DNA of 64,000 nucleotides from Luzula sylvatica (taxonomy: Eukaryota > Streptophyta > Magnoliopsida > Poales > Juncaceae). The notes below the pieces were generated by a model. That model worked only from the letters and a program-made list of their open reading frames with translations. It did no database searches and was not told the DNA's origin. Positions 11,800-23,610 of the stretch are shown piece after piece. The DNA lies in the NCBI GenBank assembly GCA_946800325.1, contig OX326961.1:51382293-51446292 (forward strand). The letters are read 5' to 3'. Each line of letters starts with the position of its first letter. Positions within the stretch are counted from its first letter, which is position 1. The translations under genes were made by a program, and so were the position numbers.

Positions 11800-13560
11800 C
11801 TATCTTCCTTTATTCGGGCATTTCAGTTTTTTTTTGTAAAATTAACCATATTGGGTGTCTCGAGGTTTTAGGAATCAGGCAATATTTTGGATTGATTTTT
11901 CAAATTACAGAAATTTTAAAAGTTATTTCGTAAGTACAGAAATTTTAAAAGTTTTAGAATTCAGGCAATCTTTCATATTTAATCTATAAAACATTAGAAT
12001 ATACATAATATTTTCTTTCTACGAGAAAATTAATATTGAGTACATAAACATCAAATCTATTTTTGGGTTCCTACATTGAGTATATACATATCAATAATTA
12101 AAATATTTGATTGAGTTTTTGCGATTATTGCGCTTGATTTGGTTTTTCAATTTAACACAATGAAAATATAATACATACTTATACTTAATCGTAATATTTT
12201 CTCGTGTACAAAATATTTTTTGAAAAATATGATTTTCATTTGCGAAATAAATATATTTTTAGATATATCAAGTTACAAAATACGAAATTTGTTTAATAAA
12301 CACACATTTGTTTCTAAGAAAATATGATTTTACAAATTAATATTGAAATATGATACTTACTTTGATATTATTTGTTCTTAAAGGATATAATTATGGATAT
12401 ACATATAATGATGCAATATTGAGGCAAAATACAAGGGAAAAAACATCATATATTGTCGGATACATTTTTTTTTATATTTTGTTGGAAGAACATGTCAATA
12501 ATTATAAAAAGAAAAGATTCAACAAGTTAGTAAATAGATAAATGATTTTAGCTATGCCGTTTTGTTACGCAATGTTCCTTAAGAAAACAGTCGAAAATTA
12601 ATCGTGTCAATAGTGTATATCATAATCAATATTTTAAAATGTAAATCAAAATTACACTATCTTGTATGCATTGTTTTCAAAATAGCTTTGTAAACATTGG
12701 GAATAAGTAAAATTAAATTTTACATTTTCAAGTTTGAGTTATATTTTGACTTTTCGTTTCGAATTCCAAGAGCCTTAAACAAAAAATAAAAAATCATTTG
12801 TTTCTCCTTGTTTTTTTTACTATTGAATTTATTTCAAGATTTTTATTTTTTCATGATGATCATCAAAATTTTTACATGTCACATTCTAGTTGATGTACAA
12901 AATTTGTAAGATTTTTTTTTATTAATTGAGGCAAGTCCAATACTTGCTCCCAAGTTATATTAATGGACGAATATTTACAAGGTTTATTTACAAGTGATTA
13001 ATGAAATAAAATCATATTTTCTGTTGATTATCCAATACGTTTGGATCTCCCCAACTATATTAGCTACCATCTTCCTATGACTGATAGTACTTCTCGAAAC
13101 TCTCCACTCCTGTCCAGCCCGTCCTCCACCACTTACCAGCCCCTCCTACATTGATCACCAGCTCCCTTCAACGTTCTCCTCGGCCCAGCAAAAAGGAGAG
13201 GAAACTCTCCACTCCTCCATGCCCCTACTCCGACCCGTCCTCTCCCTTCAAAACTCTATACCTTTCCACCCTTTATCTCGTTTTCTCTTACTTTTAATCG
13301 CCGGTGAAGACGGCAGAAGGATATAGCTTGAACATCGACATATTACCAAGGCGGCATATCTTGAACAACGCCAAGGCGCGGCGTTAGATCTTGTGAAGGT
13401 GGAAAACCTTCAAGCCAGCAGAGAGTTCTTGAATACGGCGACATCGGTATTCTTATCTCATCTACGGATCCAGTTGGGATCAATCATATTTTTCAGTAAA
13501 GAAAAGTCCTAGAATTTGTGTTGGTAGAGCTTCTCCTTACACGTTGCTACCTCTGACTCG
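11800..13560. other. Intergenic, AT-rich then GC-richer, no gene seen
   Basis: 11800-13070 is AT-rich with no coding signal. At 12812-12905 there is sequence like the interior of the 4668-type MITE (ACTATTGAATT...TTTTTTCATGATGATCATC), probably a fragment. 13080-13530 is less AT-rich and CT-rich like a leader, but has no open frame. Confidence 0.4.
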
Positions 13561-13587
13561 CGATGCGACGCCAAGAGACAACGAGGT

Positions 13588-13790
13588 GACTTTGCTGCTA
13601 GAAGACGACTCATGCCGAAGCTCGATTTCTTGACGCACGAGGTGCGCACGACCCATGCCAGAGCTCCATTTATTGACGCACGAGGTACACACGACCCATG
13701 CGGAGGTCAATTTCTTGACGCACGAGGCGCACACGACCCATTCCGAACCTCGATTTGTCGACGCACGATGGGCACACAGGCAAGGAGACG
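13588..13790 (+). repeat. About four tandem 42-43-bp units
   Basis: The core TGACGCACGAGG recurs at 13631, 13674 and 13716, with a fourth variant near 13758 (CGACGCACGATGG). Each unit also carries GCACACGACCCATGC. Open frames on both strands follow from the unit length and have no family resemblance. Confidence 0.8.
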
Positions 13791-13859
13791 CTGCAGCTGT
13801 GATTTCTCATGGTGTCGTTTTCTCAATTTCAATGTAATGGAGCACTGTTAATGATTGAA

Positions 13860-15190
13860 AACAGCATTGCACTGTTTGAGAAAATGCTGCAAGAGCCCAA
13901 TCCATATTTCAGTTCATTGAAAAGCTGAAAACATTTGCCAGATGAATTACTATGATATCTAGTATTTCCATGTGATTGCGGCCTTTAATTGCAAGAGTCG
14001 AGTGTGCTTACTGGATCCTAATCGACTCATGTTGCCTGACCCTACATCAAGATTAAGTTTCGGACATCGGTATGCAAATCGGATTAGTTTTTTGCAATGA
14101 TGGCGGCAGATAGTCGTTGACGATATTGAAGAGCAAGATTACACTTGACCCTAATTTTAGAATTTGTACTTGTTCTTTTGGTGATCCATGTGTCGTGGAC
14201 CATGGACCAATTCTTTTTCTTTTTTAAAAAAGGACAAATGTAATCGCATTTTCCTTTTAAGGATATACGCAACAGATTTTATCTGTTTGCCTTCAAAATA
14301 AAAAATATTCTATTACCCCTTTTCTTCCATATCATAAAACAGTAGAAGGCCACTTAGGGTTTGTAATAGATCTCTTTCTAGTAACAAATTGGCATCCATG
14401 ATTGCATCCACTCATGTCAATGTAGCAACTGAATATGGGCATCTATTTATGATGTGATCATTGATTCTTCATTCAATCTACACAACATCCATCTATTTGG
14501 AATTAACCACCCTCTTTTACGCATATTATCAATAGTCAAAATCTTATTGTTTAAATATAGCCATAAAATGAACCTATGGTTGTTCTTGTATTTACTCCTC
14601 TGACCAGAAAAGAGTATGCACTCTTTGTTGTGAATTTACCATGTGATGACCATCTCCAGGTTGCTTGATCCTCCTCATTTATTGATCTTATATCTTGATG
14701 TAGATATTAATGTTATGTATAGTTTTAGTGAAATTCAATCCCTCACAAGAAGCCACGTCATCAAACAGTTCTCGGTCTTTCGATCAATTTTAATGAAGAT
14801 TTGACGATCCAGATTTGAATAAGCTCGGGTTACATGGACCACAACATATTAACATCACATGATGCACATGAGCCAAATCTATTCAAGTTATTTTCCCCAA
14901 CTCAAACCATTACCTCTCTCTTCTCCCCTCATTTCCATGAGCCAAAAACAAGATGAAACCCTAGCGGCCGCGAAATCGTGACGAAACGTCGGCTACGACC
15001 GACAGCGACGAGGCAAATCGCCATGGCAGCCGCCTTGTTCTTTTAAAAGAAGCATTTCATATTCGGCTTGTATTGATAGGTTTTCTTTGAAACCAATGAG
15101 AGTGCCCACGTCAGTCCATACATATATGTTTTAGAGTATCATATGGCCTCTCAAGCAAAGGTTCCGCGTTCCTCATTCGCTACGCGGGAC
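13860..15190. other. Intergenic DNA, no gene seen
   Basis: No supported ORF. A promoter-like stretch at 14750-15060 resembles 10600-10990. At 15140-15153 the string ATATGGCCTC matches the right terminus of the MITE at 21012-21284, so a fragment of that family may lie here. Confidence 0.35.
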
Positions 15191-15195
15191 GCGAG

Positions 15196-17525
15196 TGTAA
15201 TAAATATCAAAAATAGGGTTTTGACATTTGTCGTTTTTCGTAATAAAAATATTTGGAATAAAAAAAATAAATAAATAAATAAAAAAAAAAATTGTTATTT
15301 TGAGAAATGTAAATACTAAAATTGAAAGGGTCATTTTGAATAAAATTACATTCAGATATATGTTATGTGTATTATAAGATATTTTAAATTTTGCAAATAT
15401 ATGGTCTTTTAGGGTTATATATGAAATAATCCATTTCTTTCTATTGGGCCGTACTAATTTCCTTGAGCGGCTACAAAGTATGTAGATTTCCCTACATCAA
15501 TCTTGCTATGTTGGTAGGGATGTAAACGGTTCGGATATTATCCGAACCGAATCCGCCTAAATATCCGGATCCGAACGGATCCGGATCCGATCCGGATCCG
15601 TTTTTTCGGATCCGGATTCGGATCCGGATCCGGATTCGGTTTTGATAATTGGGATCGGATCCGGATCCGAATAACAGTATAAAAACGGATATCCGTTTAT
15701 GAAAATTTATTATGTTTTTAAATAATTATGGTCTTATAGATTCAATATAAGTTTATGTTTGCATGACTTATAATTGATAAACCAAGTTCATTCTAAAAAA
15801 AAATGAATCTTTCATGTATGTTTTTTAAAATTTCAAAATATTTGACAAATACTTGATTTTGTTTCGTAAAATTATAATGTCCTTTTATGTATTATTTAAG
15901 TATTATTTTGATATTGTTTGAGATTCGTTGGTAAAATAGATAGTTATGTTACATACAAAATATCCGTTTGAACTATCCGAATAATATCCAGATTCGTATC
16001 CGTATCCGAGATATCCGAACCGAATCCGTATCCGTTTAATATCCGAACCGTATCCGGACCCGGAAATATCTGTATCCGTATCCGTATCCGAAAAAAAATA
16101 CGGATCCGGATCTGGTATGACCACTATCCGAACCGGATCCGAACTGTTTACACCCCTATATGTTGGTATTTCAGACCATACCTCATTTTCCCATTTGAGA
16201 ACACATTTCGCCAGAAGTCCCATTTCCTTGGTAAAGAGAGAGAGTGAATCTAGAGAGGAAGAAATTCTAAGTTAGGAGGTGCAATAGTTTCATATGGAAT
16301 ATGCGATTGAGGTATTTCGTTGAGTTTTGAGTTATCCGTTCTTTATCGATCGATATTGGTTTTCGATTTCGGAGCTAGATTTTCGATTCCGTTTTGGCGT
16401 CGATCGAGTTCGATCAATCTGTGAGTGCTACTTTCACTTCTCTCTTATTAAGAATCCAATTACGAGCGTTTCTAGACCTTATATGATAGTATAGGGTTCT
16501 CGCTTTAAAAACCGTATTTTGCTTTAAAAACCGTGTTATCTCAACAAAATGTATAGTATGTAAATTTGATCATATATATGTATGTAGAATTTGAGTTTGA
16601 TAAAACGTAAGCCGGGCTTACGGTTTTGAAAGAGGGTCCTATGTGTACATACGCGGCTCCTCCGGTATGTTTTAGTTTGATAGGTGTAGTGTCGCGTGAC
16701 CCCGTGGCGCTCTATGGAGGAAATTGCGTAGCAAACTTGATGTAGTGCAAAGTCCCGACCCATGAGGGGTCTGGCTGTGGCACATGGATATCCGTCGTCA
16801 GCTCATTTTTGTAGGGAATTCGCACTTCCCGAGCTTTATGTTATGTTCCAGCCCGTTTGTGATTCGCTATCCACTCGGGGTTGGCACTTCAGTCGAGTGT
16901 TATTTGCGCCCTCACCCCGGTTAAAACCATTAGTAGTATGTACATGATTAGATATGAAGATAAGTGATTTTGATTTCGAAAAACCGGGGAAAGTATTTGA
17001 GAAGTATTTATATACATATATGATTTATGATTTCGATTATTTTGAGTGAGGTTTTTGACTAGCCATGTAAAAGGTCGATCTTAATAAGCTAGGCTCAAAA
17101 CTCACTCACTTAGTCACTTCCGTGACTAACCGTTTTATTTGAATGTTTTGAGTCTAGGTACGGTGGACATATTATCCGGGGCAGCGGGTATCTAGAGTGT
17201 GAGTACGACGGTTTCGTTTTCATCGCGGAACCTCCATGTTGTGTTTTTTTGTTTACTTCCGTTTCTGGCCAGCGAGCCTTTTGTTTCTGCGACTTATTTT
17301 GTTTGTGTTTGTTTAAGTCGCATATGTGTTTATATGCTTCCGCTAGGTTTCTTTATGTTCGTTTGTATATGTTATGGTGATGCATGTATATATATGTGCG
17401 TGTGTCGTTGTTTTCGAGTTGCGGTACTTATGTTTTTGTGAATTTATCATATAAGAGCCTGTGATATACGAGTTGTATACTGGCGGGTTGCCGCACCCTT
17501 TTTCACATTATTTTGGGGTGTGACA
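15196..17525 (+). repeat. Left LTR (with hAT MITE insertion)
   Basis: 2330 bp in total, or about 1678 bp after removing the MITE at 15515-16158 and one duplicated target. It shares with the right LTR the blocks TCGATCGAGTTCGATCAATC, GTAAGCCGGGCT, AGTGTCGCGTGACCCCGTGG and GAGTTGTATACTGGCGGG. It is about 500 bp shorter than the right LTR, mainly in AT-rich stretches. Confidence 0.88.
15515..16158. mobile_element. hAT-type MITE, TCCG-rich family
   Basis: The 644-bp element starts TAGGGATGTAAACGGTTCGG and ends with the complement of TAGGGGTGTAAACAGTTCGG. A perfect 8-bp duplication, TATGTTGG, flanks it (15507-15514 and 16159-16166), which is the hAT signature. Both ends carry arrays of ATCCGGATCC/ATCCGTATCC hexamer-type repeats around an AT-rich core. 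The open minus frame at 15903-16223 is produced by the TCCGTA array. It is absent from the right LTR, so it inserted after the retrotransposon. Confidence 0.9.
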
Positions 17526-17532
17526 GCTTGTG

Positions 17533-17544
17533 TGGTATCTGAGC
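17533..17544 (+). other. Primer-binding site
   Basis: TGGTATCTGAGC lies 7 bp inside the left LTR. It is complementary, with one mismatch, to the 3' end of initiator tRNA-Met, the usual primer for plant LTR retrotransposons. Confidence 0.8.
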
Positions 17545-18290
17545 AAAACATCGAAAACAACCATAACATTCGTCGTGAGAGTTGGGGTTTCGAGTCTCTT
17601 AGTTGTGTCTATCTCGAGTTATATTCTATTTTCCAGAATCTCAATTCTGATGTGTATTGTGTCTCGTGTCGATGTCGTTCGCTAGTAATCTAAGTTCGAG
17701 TACGTATTTCTTTCGAAGCATATCATTCGGGAAAAGGTAAATATTTTATTTACAAAGATATTAGTACGAATTTTAGAAATGATTTTATATATTCGTATTA
17801 TTATTTTGTGATATTTCGATCAAATTTTTTTTTTTTTGCGGTAATTGAAAACAACTTTGTTTTAAATAAGTTAATTATCATTTTGACTTTGATAAAGGAT
17901 TATTTGGGACGCGAGAACATTACTTTCCTTGTTTTGTTTTAAATGATATTTAAAACACGATTTTGAATAACAAATGTGAGGATTTACGCTTTTATGTGAT
18001 TTACGATATGATATTTCAGTATTTTAAAATCAAAAGTTTTAAATGATTTGGATGTAGTTTTAAAAGGTTTTGAAACTAAATATTATTTGCATATAAATCG
18101 TGATTGTGAAAACAACTGCAATTTGATTTAGGAGATTTTTATGAGATGAGAAGATTTTCGAAAAAGTTTTAAATGAATCTGAAAAGTATTTAGCGACAAA
18201 ATTGTTGATTTATAAGTACTTCGGTTTCTTTCTGATCAAAACTCGATTTTCATGTTTAGGGGACTAAACATTTTTTTAAGAGGGGAATAA

Positions 18291-20487
18291 TGTAATAAAT
18301 ATTAAAAATAGGGTTTTAATATTTGTTTTTATTCTTTGTAAAATATTTCGAAACCAAATTTCAAGTTAGATATTTTAATTCTTTTGAAATTTGAAACCGA
18401 AACGTACTACATTCGAATTTTAATAATGTGATATATTTTTCAGGATTATATAAATAAATATTTTAGCATGATCTTATTTGTATAAATTTTATCAAATTAT
18501 TTTGTTTCATATCTTAGTATTTAACCTAATAGTTGTCATGACAATTATTTTCTAAGAGTTTGCAAATACAAAATATTTAGGGTTATATATGAAACGTTAC
18601 AATTTTCTTTTCTTATGATTGGGCCGCATCAATTCTGATCCTTAAGCGGCTAGGCCTAGGTTTATATGCACATGAATATAGTTTCTTCTCTCCAGAATTC
18701 ATTATGCACCACGAAACAGTGAAAGAGAAGAAAAGATAACTTGGTTGAGATTGATTAAACTAGAAGCATCATAGTATAGGAGGTTTGATAGAGTGCCAAA
18801 TAGAAAGTGAGTGTCAGTCGTTTCATTCGAGTTTCGACGTTCTTTATCGAACGATGTTGGTTTTCGATTTCAGAACTAGGTTTTCGATTCCGGTTTGCCG
18901 TCGATCGAGTTCGATCAATCTGTGAGTGCTATTCTCACTTATCCTTTATTAAAATTATAAATTCTATTTATTTTGGTTATTTTTGATAAAACGGATTTTA
19001 TTCCAAAAAGCGTGTTGAATTACGAAAACGTATATTATTTCGTTTATGATATATTGATATTTCGAGAAACTGATTTTGAATATAATTATGATAATTTATG
19101 ATATTAATGATATATATAAAATTATGATTTCGAATTAGAGGATTTGATAAATAAAATGAATTTGGATAATGATTTTGAATTATGACTCGAATTTGATATT
19201 AGTGATATATTTGAAAATGATTTTGAATAACATGTACGATCATTTATGATTTTAAATGATTTGTGAAATTATGATTTTGAATTTGGATATTCATTCCAAT
19301 ATAGAAGGTATATTTCGAATTTGTTTTCAGAAATGATTTGCGCTAAAAAGCGTGTTTCGTTTTATGAAAGTTATTTAGTAAATTATATGGTTATAATATT
19401 TTATTATGAGAAAGATTTTATTTGGATAAAGCGTAAACAAGATTTACGATTTTTAAAGAGGGTCTCCGAGAGACTCTATATATATGTAGAATTTTATTCG
19501 GATAAAACGTAAGCCGGGCTAACGGTTTTGAAAGAGGGTCCTTTGGTAACATGGCGCGGCTCCTCCGGCATGTTTTAGTTTGTTAGGTGTAGTGTCGCGT
19601 GACCCCGTGGCGCTCTATTGAGGGAAAGGCGTAGCTAACTTGATGTTGTGCAAAGTCCCGACCCATGTGGGGTCTGGCTGTGGCGCATGGATATCCAGTA
19701 GTCGTCGGGTGGATGTGTTCCCCTTATGTTATGTTCCAGCCCGTGTGTGATTCGCTATCAGCTCGGGTTGGCAGTTCAGTCGAGAGTTATTAGCGCCCTC
19801 TCCCCGGTAAAAGTATTAGTACGTATATGATTAGATACGAAGGTAATCGATTTGATTTCGATTTCGAGTTTGAAGAACCGGGGCAAGTATTTTGAGATAT
19901 ATTTCGAAAAAGATACGATTTGAAGTTAAACGATATTATCTTATGATTTTGAGATATTTTTAGAGACTTATGATTTGAAGATAAACGATATTATCTTATG
20001 ATTTTGAGATATATTTTATGATTTGAAGATAAACGATATTATCTTATGATTTTGAGATATATTTAGAAACTTATGATTTGAAGATAAACGAGATTATTTT
20101 ATGAACTTATTTGAGAAGTACTTAATTTAGTTACGACTATTTTTAACGAGGTTTCACTCACTTAGTCACTTCCGTGACTAATCCTTTCGATTTACATATT
20201 TTTAGTACAGGTATCTAATGTCAAATATCGGGAGTTGCGGGTACTCCGAGAGTGAGAACGACAACGATATCAGAGTTTCGTAAATATACATTTTATGCTT
20301 CCGCAATAGTTTTGTATTATTATTTTAATTCTGTAATGTATGTATATATGTGTGTTGTTGTTGTTGTTGTTTTCGAATCCTTTTAGTATCTTGTTTTGTG
20401 ATGTTTTCATATGAGAGCCTGTGGTATACGAGTTGTATACTGGCGGGTTGCCGCACCCATTTCCATCTTTATATTTGGGGTGTGACA
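18291..20487 (+). repeat. Right LTR
   Basis: 2197 bp, TG..CA ends, preceded by the polypurine tract and followed by the GCGAG target duplication. It contains a local tandem expansion at 19915-20105 of about 55-bp units built on GATTTGAAGATAAACGATAT, repeated about four times and not seen in the left LTR. Confidence 0.88.
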
Positions 20488-20492
20488 GCGAG

Positions 20493-21545
20493 ACCGTCGA
20501 TTTCCCAACATAAAGCACATCTCTCATTATTTGGCCAACCTCGTTTTTCTAGATTAACCGTTGTTAAAATCCTATCGTGGATTGCTGACCACCCAAAAAA
20601 TCGTACCTTGCTCGGTGTCTTGATTCTCCATAACTGTACGTTCCAAACTCGGACTATTCTAGGATTTCTCAATGCTCAGTAAGCGGATCTAGTAGCGAAC
20701 GCTCCATTGGTCGAATTTGTACCGTAGAAAGAAATTTTCGGAGATCCAAGAAATGGATTTTCTTTGGTTTTCTAATGGAGAGGGGGAGACCAAAGTATTT
20801 GATGTGTGAACATTTCATATGGTATTGAAGGATGTCGCCAATCAAGAAGTGAAACTCGGATGGAATGCAAATCGGTGTGAACCAACCTTTGTGCTTATTA
20901 ATTCCCAAGTCGGTAATAGAAGAGAACGAATCCAAAGCTTGAGAGATTAGTTTGAGATTTTCCGGGTGCAGTTCCACGAAAATGATAGTGTCGTCAGCGT
21001 ATTGAAAAACCGATAATTATACCCTACCCCCTCATTTTCCCATCACATCTTCTATATCACCAATTAATTATTAATTGGTGATTAATTAGCATTGTCATTA
21101 ACAAAAGTACATCCGATTAACAGTTAATTGATATTAATTAAGAATTGTTAATGTATATGTATATTAATTATATATTAATTAACTGTTAATGGGATGTACT
21201 TTTGTTAATTATCATGTTAATTAATCATCAATTAGGTATATTGAGAATGTTGTGGGAAAATATGGGGGTACAGTATATGGCCTCTTGAAAAACCTTGGGA
21301 GCAATCAAGGCCGACCCTCTCAAAATCAAAGATAAATTCTTGATGATCATTTGAAAACGTCGGCCACCAAGTTAAAAAGCAAAGATGATAAGGGATCGTC
21401 TTGTCTAAGACTTTTTTTTATGAGAAAAGGAGTGTCCAAATGCCCCATTTATCCTCACGGCCGAGGTCTTGGACGTTAATAATTTGCGTATCCAAAGAAC
21501 CCACTTTGGAGGAAAACCGCAAGCCTCCATTACCTTAATTAAAAA
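20493..21545 (-). pseudogene. LINE (L1-type) reverse transcriptase relic
   Basis: Read on the minus strand, the piece at 21300-21420 gives a degenerate LRQ.DPLS..LFNLVADVF segment, the conserved RT block before the catalytic loop. The piece just below 21012 gives YADD followed by TIIFVELHP, the catalytic motif. 20469-20672 gives RIKTPSKVRFFGW and RCALCWE, the zinc-binding RVT domain that follows RT in plant L1 elements. A MITE (21012-21284) interrupts the frame immediately before YADD, and the long LTR element lies at the downstream edge. There are stops and frameshifts, so it is not functional. Confidence 0.8.
21012..21284. mobile_element. MITE inserted in LINE relic
   Basis: The 273-bp element has imperfect inverted ends (GATAATTATACCC..CATTTTCCC against GAGGCCATATACTGTACCCCC..ATTTTCCC) and a palindromic AT-rich core. 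It is flanked by the 10-bp direct duplication TTGAAAAACC (21002-21011 and 21285-21294), which fits the Mutator superfamily (9-11 bp). Taking it out with one copy of the duplication rejoins the LINE frame through the YADD block. Confidence 0.85.
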
Positions 21546-22176
21546 AGATCAAGCAACTTTATCGAAAGTTTAAAAATTTATCTTGATTATATCTTCTACT
21601 TAAACAATTCTATTTTGCATTTTTTTAATATCCAATAACAAAAAGATGGGTCATGAAATATAACTTATTAGAATGAAATAAATAAAGTAGTTTAAACAAA
21701 AATAATAATAGAGAAGGGATGGAAAAAATATAATTCTCAGGAAAGATATAGTATACATCTAGACAGGGTACGAGAAGAGGAGAATGTATTAATCATTTGC
21801 ATTAGTATTAGTTTCTAATTTTAATACGTTAAATTATGAAAGATATAAGGATAAGGATCAAATTAGTACATAGTTATCTACTTAATGCATTCCATACGTA
21901 AAAAGGGAATTTGAGGATTATAGTAAAAGTATAAATAATCCTTCTAAACTCTAGAAATATAAGATATTTTGAAATTATAATTACTAAACATTTCTTCTCG
22001 GCAATATAAACATATAAGATATATATTTGATAAATTGTTGTATACCCACCCATATTATTCAAACCTCGTGTAGTTCAGCCAGAAAAAAAAATCACTTCTA
22101 CCAAATAAACAAAATTCAAATTCAAAAACGTACATCAAAATGTATTCATCACAAGGAAGTTTCGGACATTGGCTAT
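21546..22176. other. AT-rich intergenic DNA
   Basis: No gene, RNA or matched transposon ends seen. Confidence 0.5.
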
Positions 22177-22792
22177 TAGGGATGTCAATGTGGTGTGGAT
22201 ATTGCCCAAACCGATCCGATCCGCATCCCAAAAAATATTCATATTAAAAAAAAATATCCGGATCCATCTGGTTGCTAATTTTAGGATTCGAAACTGAATT
22301 CGATATTCGGTTTTGGTGCGGGGACCGGATCCGTATTTTGGATTCGGATATTTTTAGGATCCGGATACTCGGAATCGGATTCGAGTATCAGAAACCGAAT
22401 CCGGATATGTATATTATATATTATTTTTATATATATTATTTAATATTAGTTGAAAAATTATATATAAACTAATGATTTGTGAATAATTTAAAATCATAAT
22501 CGCAAAATTACGTTTAAATATAATCATATTTATCGTTCATGTCACAAATTATACATATTTATATATATAAAGTAAGTTATGTTATGATAACATAATATCT
22601 GTTTTAATATTCGAAAAAAAATCGTATTCGTATCCGTATTCGACAATATCCGAACCATATCCATATCCGTTTATTATTTGAATCGTATCCGGCTCCGAGT
22701 ATTTTCGTATCAGCATCCGTATCCGAAAAAAAATATGAATATGGATCTGGTATGACCACTATCCGAACCGGAGCCGGACCGTTGACACCCTA
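22177..22792. mobile_element. hAT-type MITE, TCCG-rich family, second copy
   Basis: It starts TAGGGATGTCAATG and ends as the complement of TAGGGTGTCAACGG. It has ATCCG-type arrays at both ends and shares the 20-bp block GATCTGGTATGACCACTATC with the element at 15515. The immediate 8-bp flanks do not match, so the target duplication has decayed or an end was lost. Confidence 0.75.
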
Positions 22793-23610
22793 ATGGGACT
22801 TGGCAATGGGCATACCGTGTTGATCGGTACGCCAACGTGGATCACACACCCTGTACCAAAATACCAATCAGAAAAGATATGTACGAATTTCTCGGCCAGA
22901 TGAGCAATTTTTGTCACCGTGTACATTTCCCCAATTTATTGGATAAACGTTGCTTACACACCCTAAACTCCTCACATTTTCTGTGCCCCTTTCTTCTCCA
23001 TCTTTTCCTATCACACCAGCAACAAGTTTTTTATTTATTTGGGTACATGATTTATGGCACATGAAATCTCAAGTAAATCGATGAGATCGACTCTTACTTG
23101 TGCCGAAAGAAGAAGCCATTCAAATGCTTTTTTTCTGATTTTGTATATTTTTGTTTTCTACTTGTATTCTCCAATTTCAATTTGGTACTACAATAAGAAA
23201 ACAAATTGGTCAAATGAAAATTGGAAATTGGAAATTTGTGAATGCTTCCAAATAAATAAGCACCACAAATGGTATATTAGCCTTCCAAGCAAGTGGTATG
23301 TTAGACTTTATAATTGAACATTTCAAGATATTCAAACAAAAATAAAATTGGTCTAATAATCAGAGTATTTTCATTTTATTTGACAATATTTTGTACAAAT
23401 CAGTCTCGATAAAATTTTCGGACGATTTCGCCCATTTTTGCTGTTGACTATGAACACGCTACACTTCAGCATTTTATACACCAATCAAAGAATTAATTTC
23501 CTTAACCTATAATTTAATAATAAATAAAGAATATTTCGACCCCGCTAAACCCACCATAAACCTTATTAAATTAATCTACCAATAGGTTAAGGTCCCATAA
23601 TCAAGACCAA
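22793..23610. other. Intergenic DNA downstream of the lipase gene
   Basis: No supported gene. It contains the 3' flank, and presumably the 3' UTR and polyadenylation signals, of the minus-strand lipase. Confidence 0.4.

Larger units (their letters stand above)
15196..20487 (+). mobile_element. Non-autonomous LTR retrotransposon with short interior
   Basis: Two long direct repeats start TGTAATAAATAT and end GGGGTGTGACA. The element is flanked by the 5-bp duplication GCGAG (15191-15195 and 20488-20492). Just inside the left LTR is TGGTATCTGAGC (17533-17544), one mismatch from the usual initiator-tRNA-Met primer site. Just before the right LTR is the polypurine tract AAGAGGGGAATAA (18278-18290). 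The interior is only 765 bp and has no gag or pol. The primer site and TG..CA ends fit Ty3/gypsy. It must have been mobilised by a partner element. One well-aligned 98-bp LTR segment differs at about nine positions, so the insertion is old. Confidence 0.9.

Noticed and set aside
15903..16223. 106-aa minus-strand frame with DPDPYF and GYGYESGYYSD-like repeats
   Set aside because: Comes from the TCCGTA array of a hAT MITE; it crosses the MITE end into LTR sequence.
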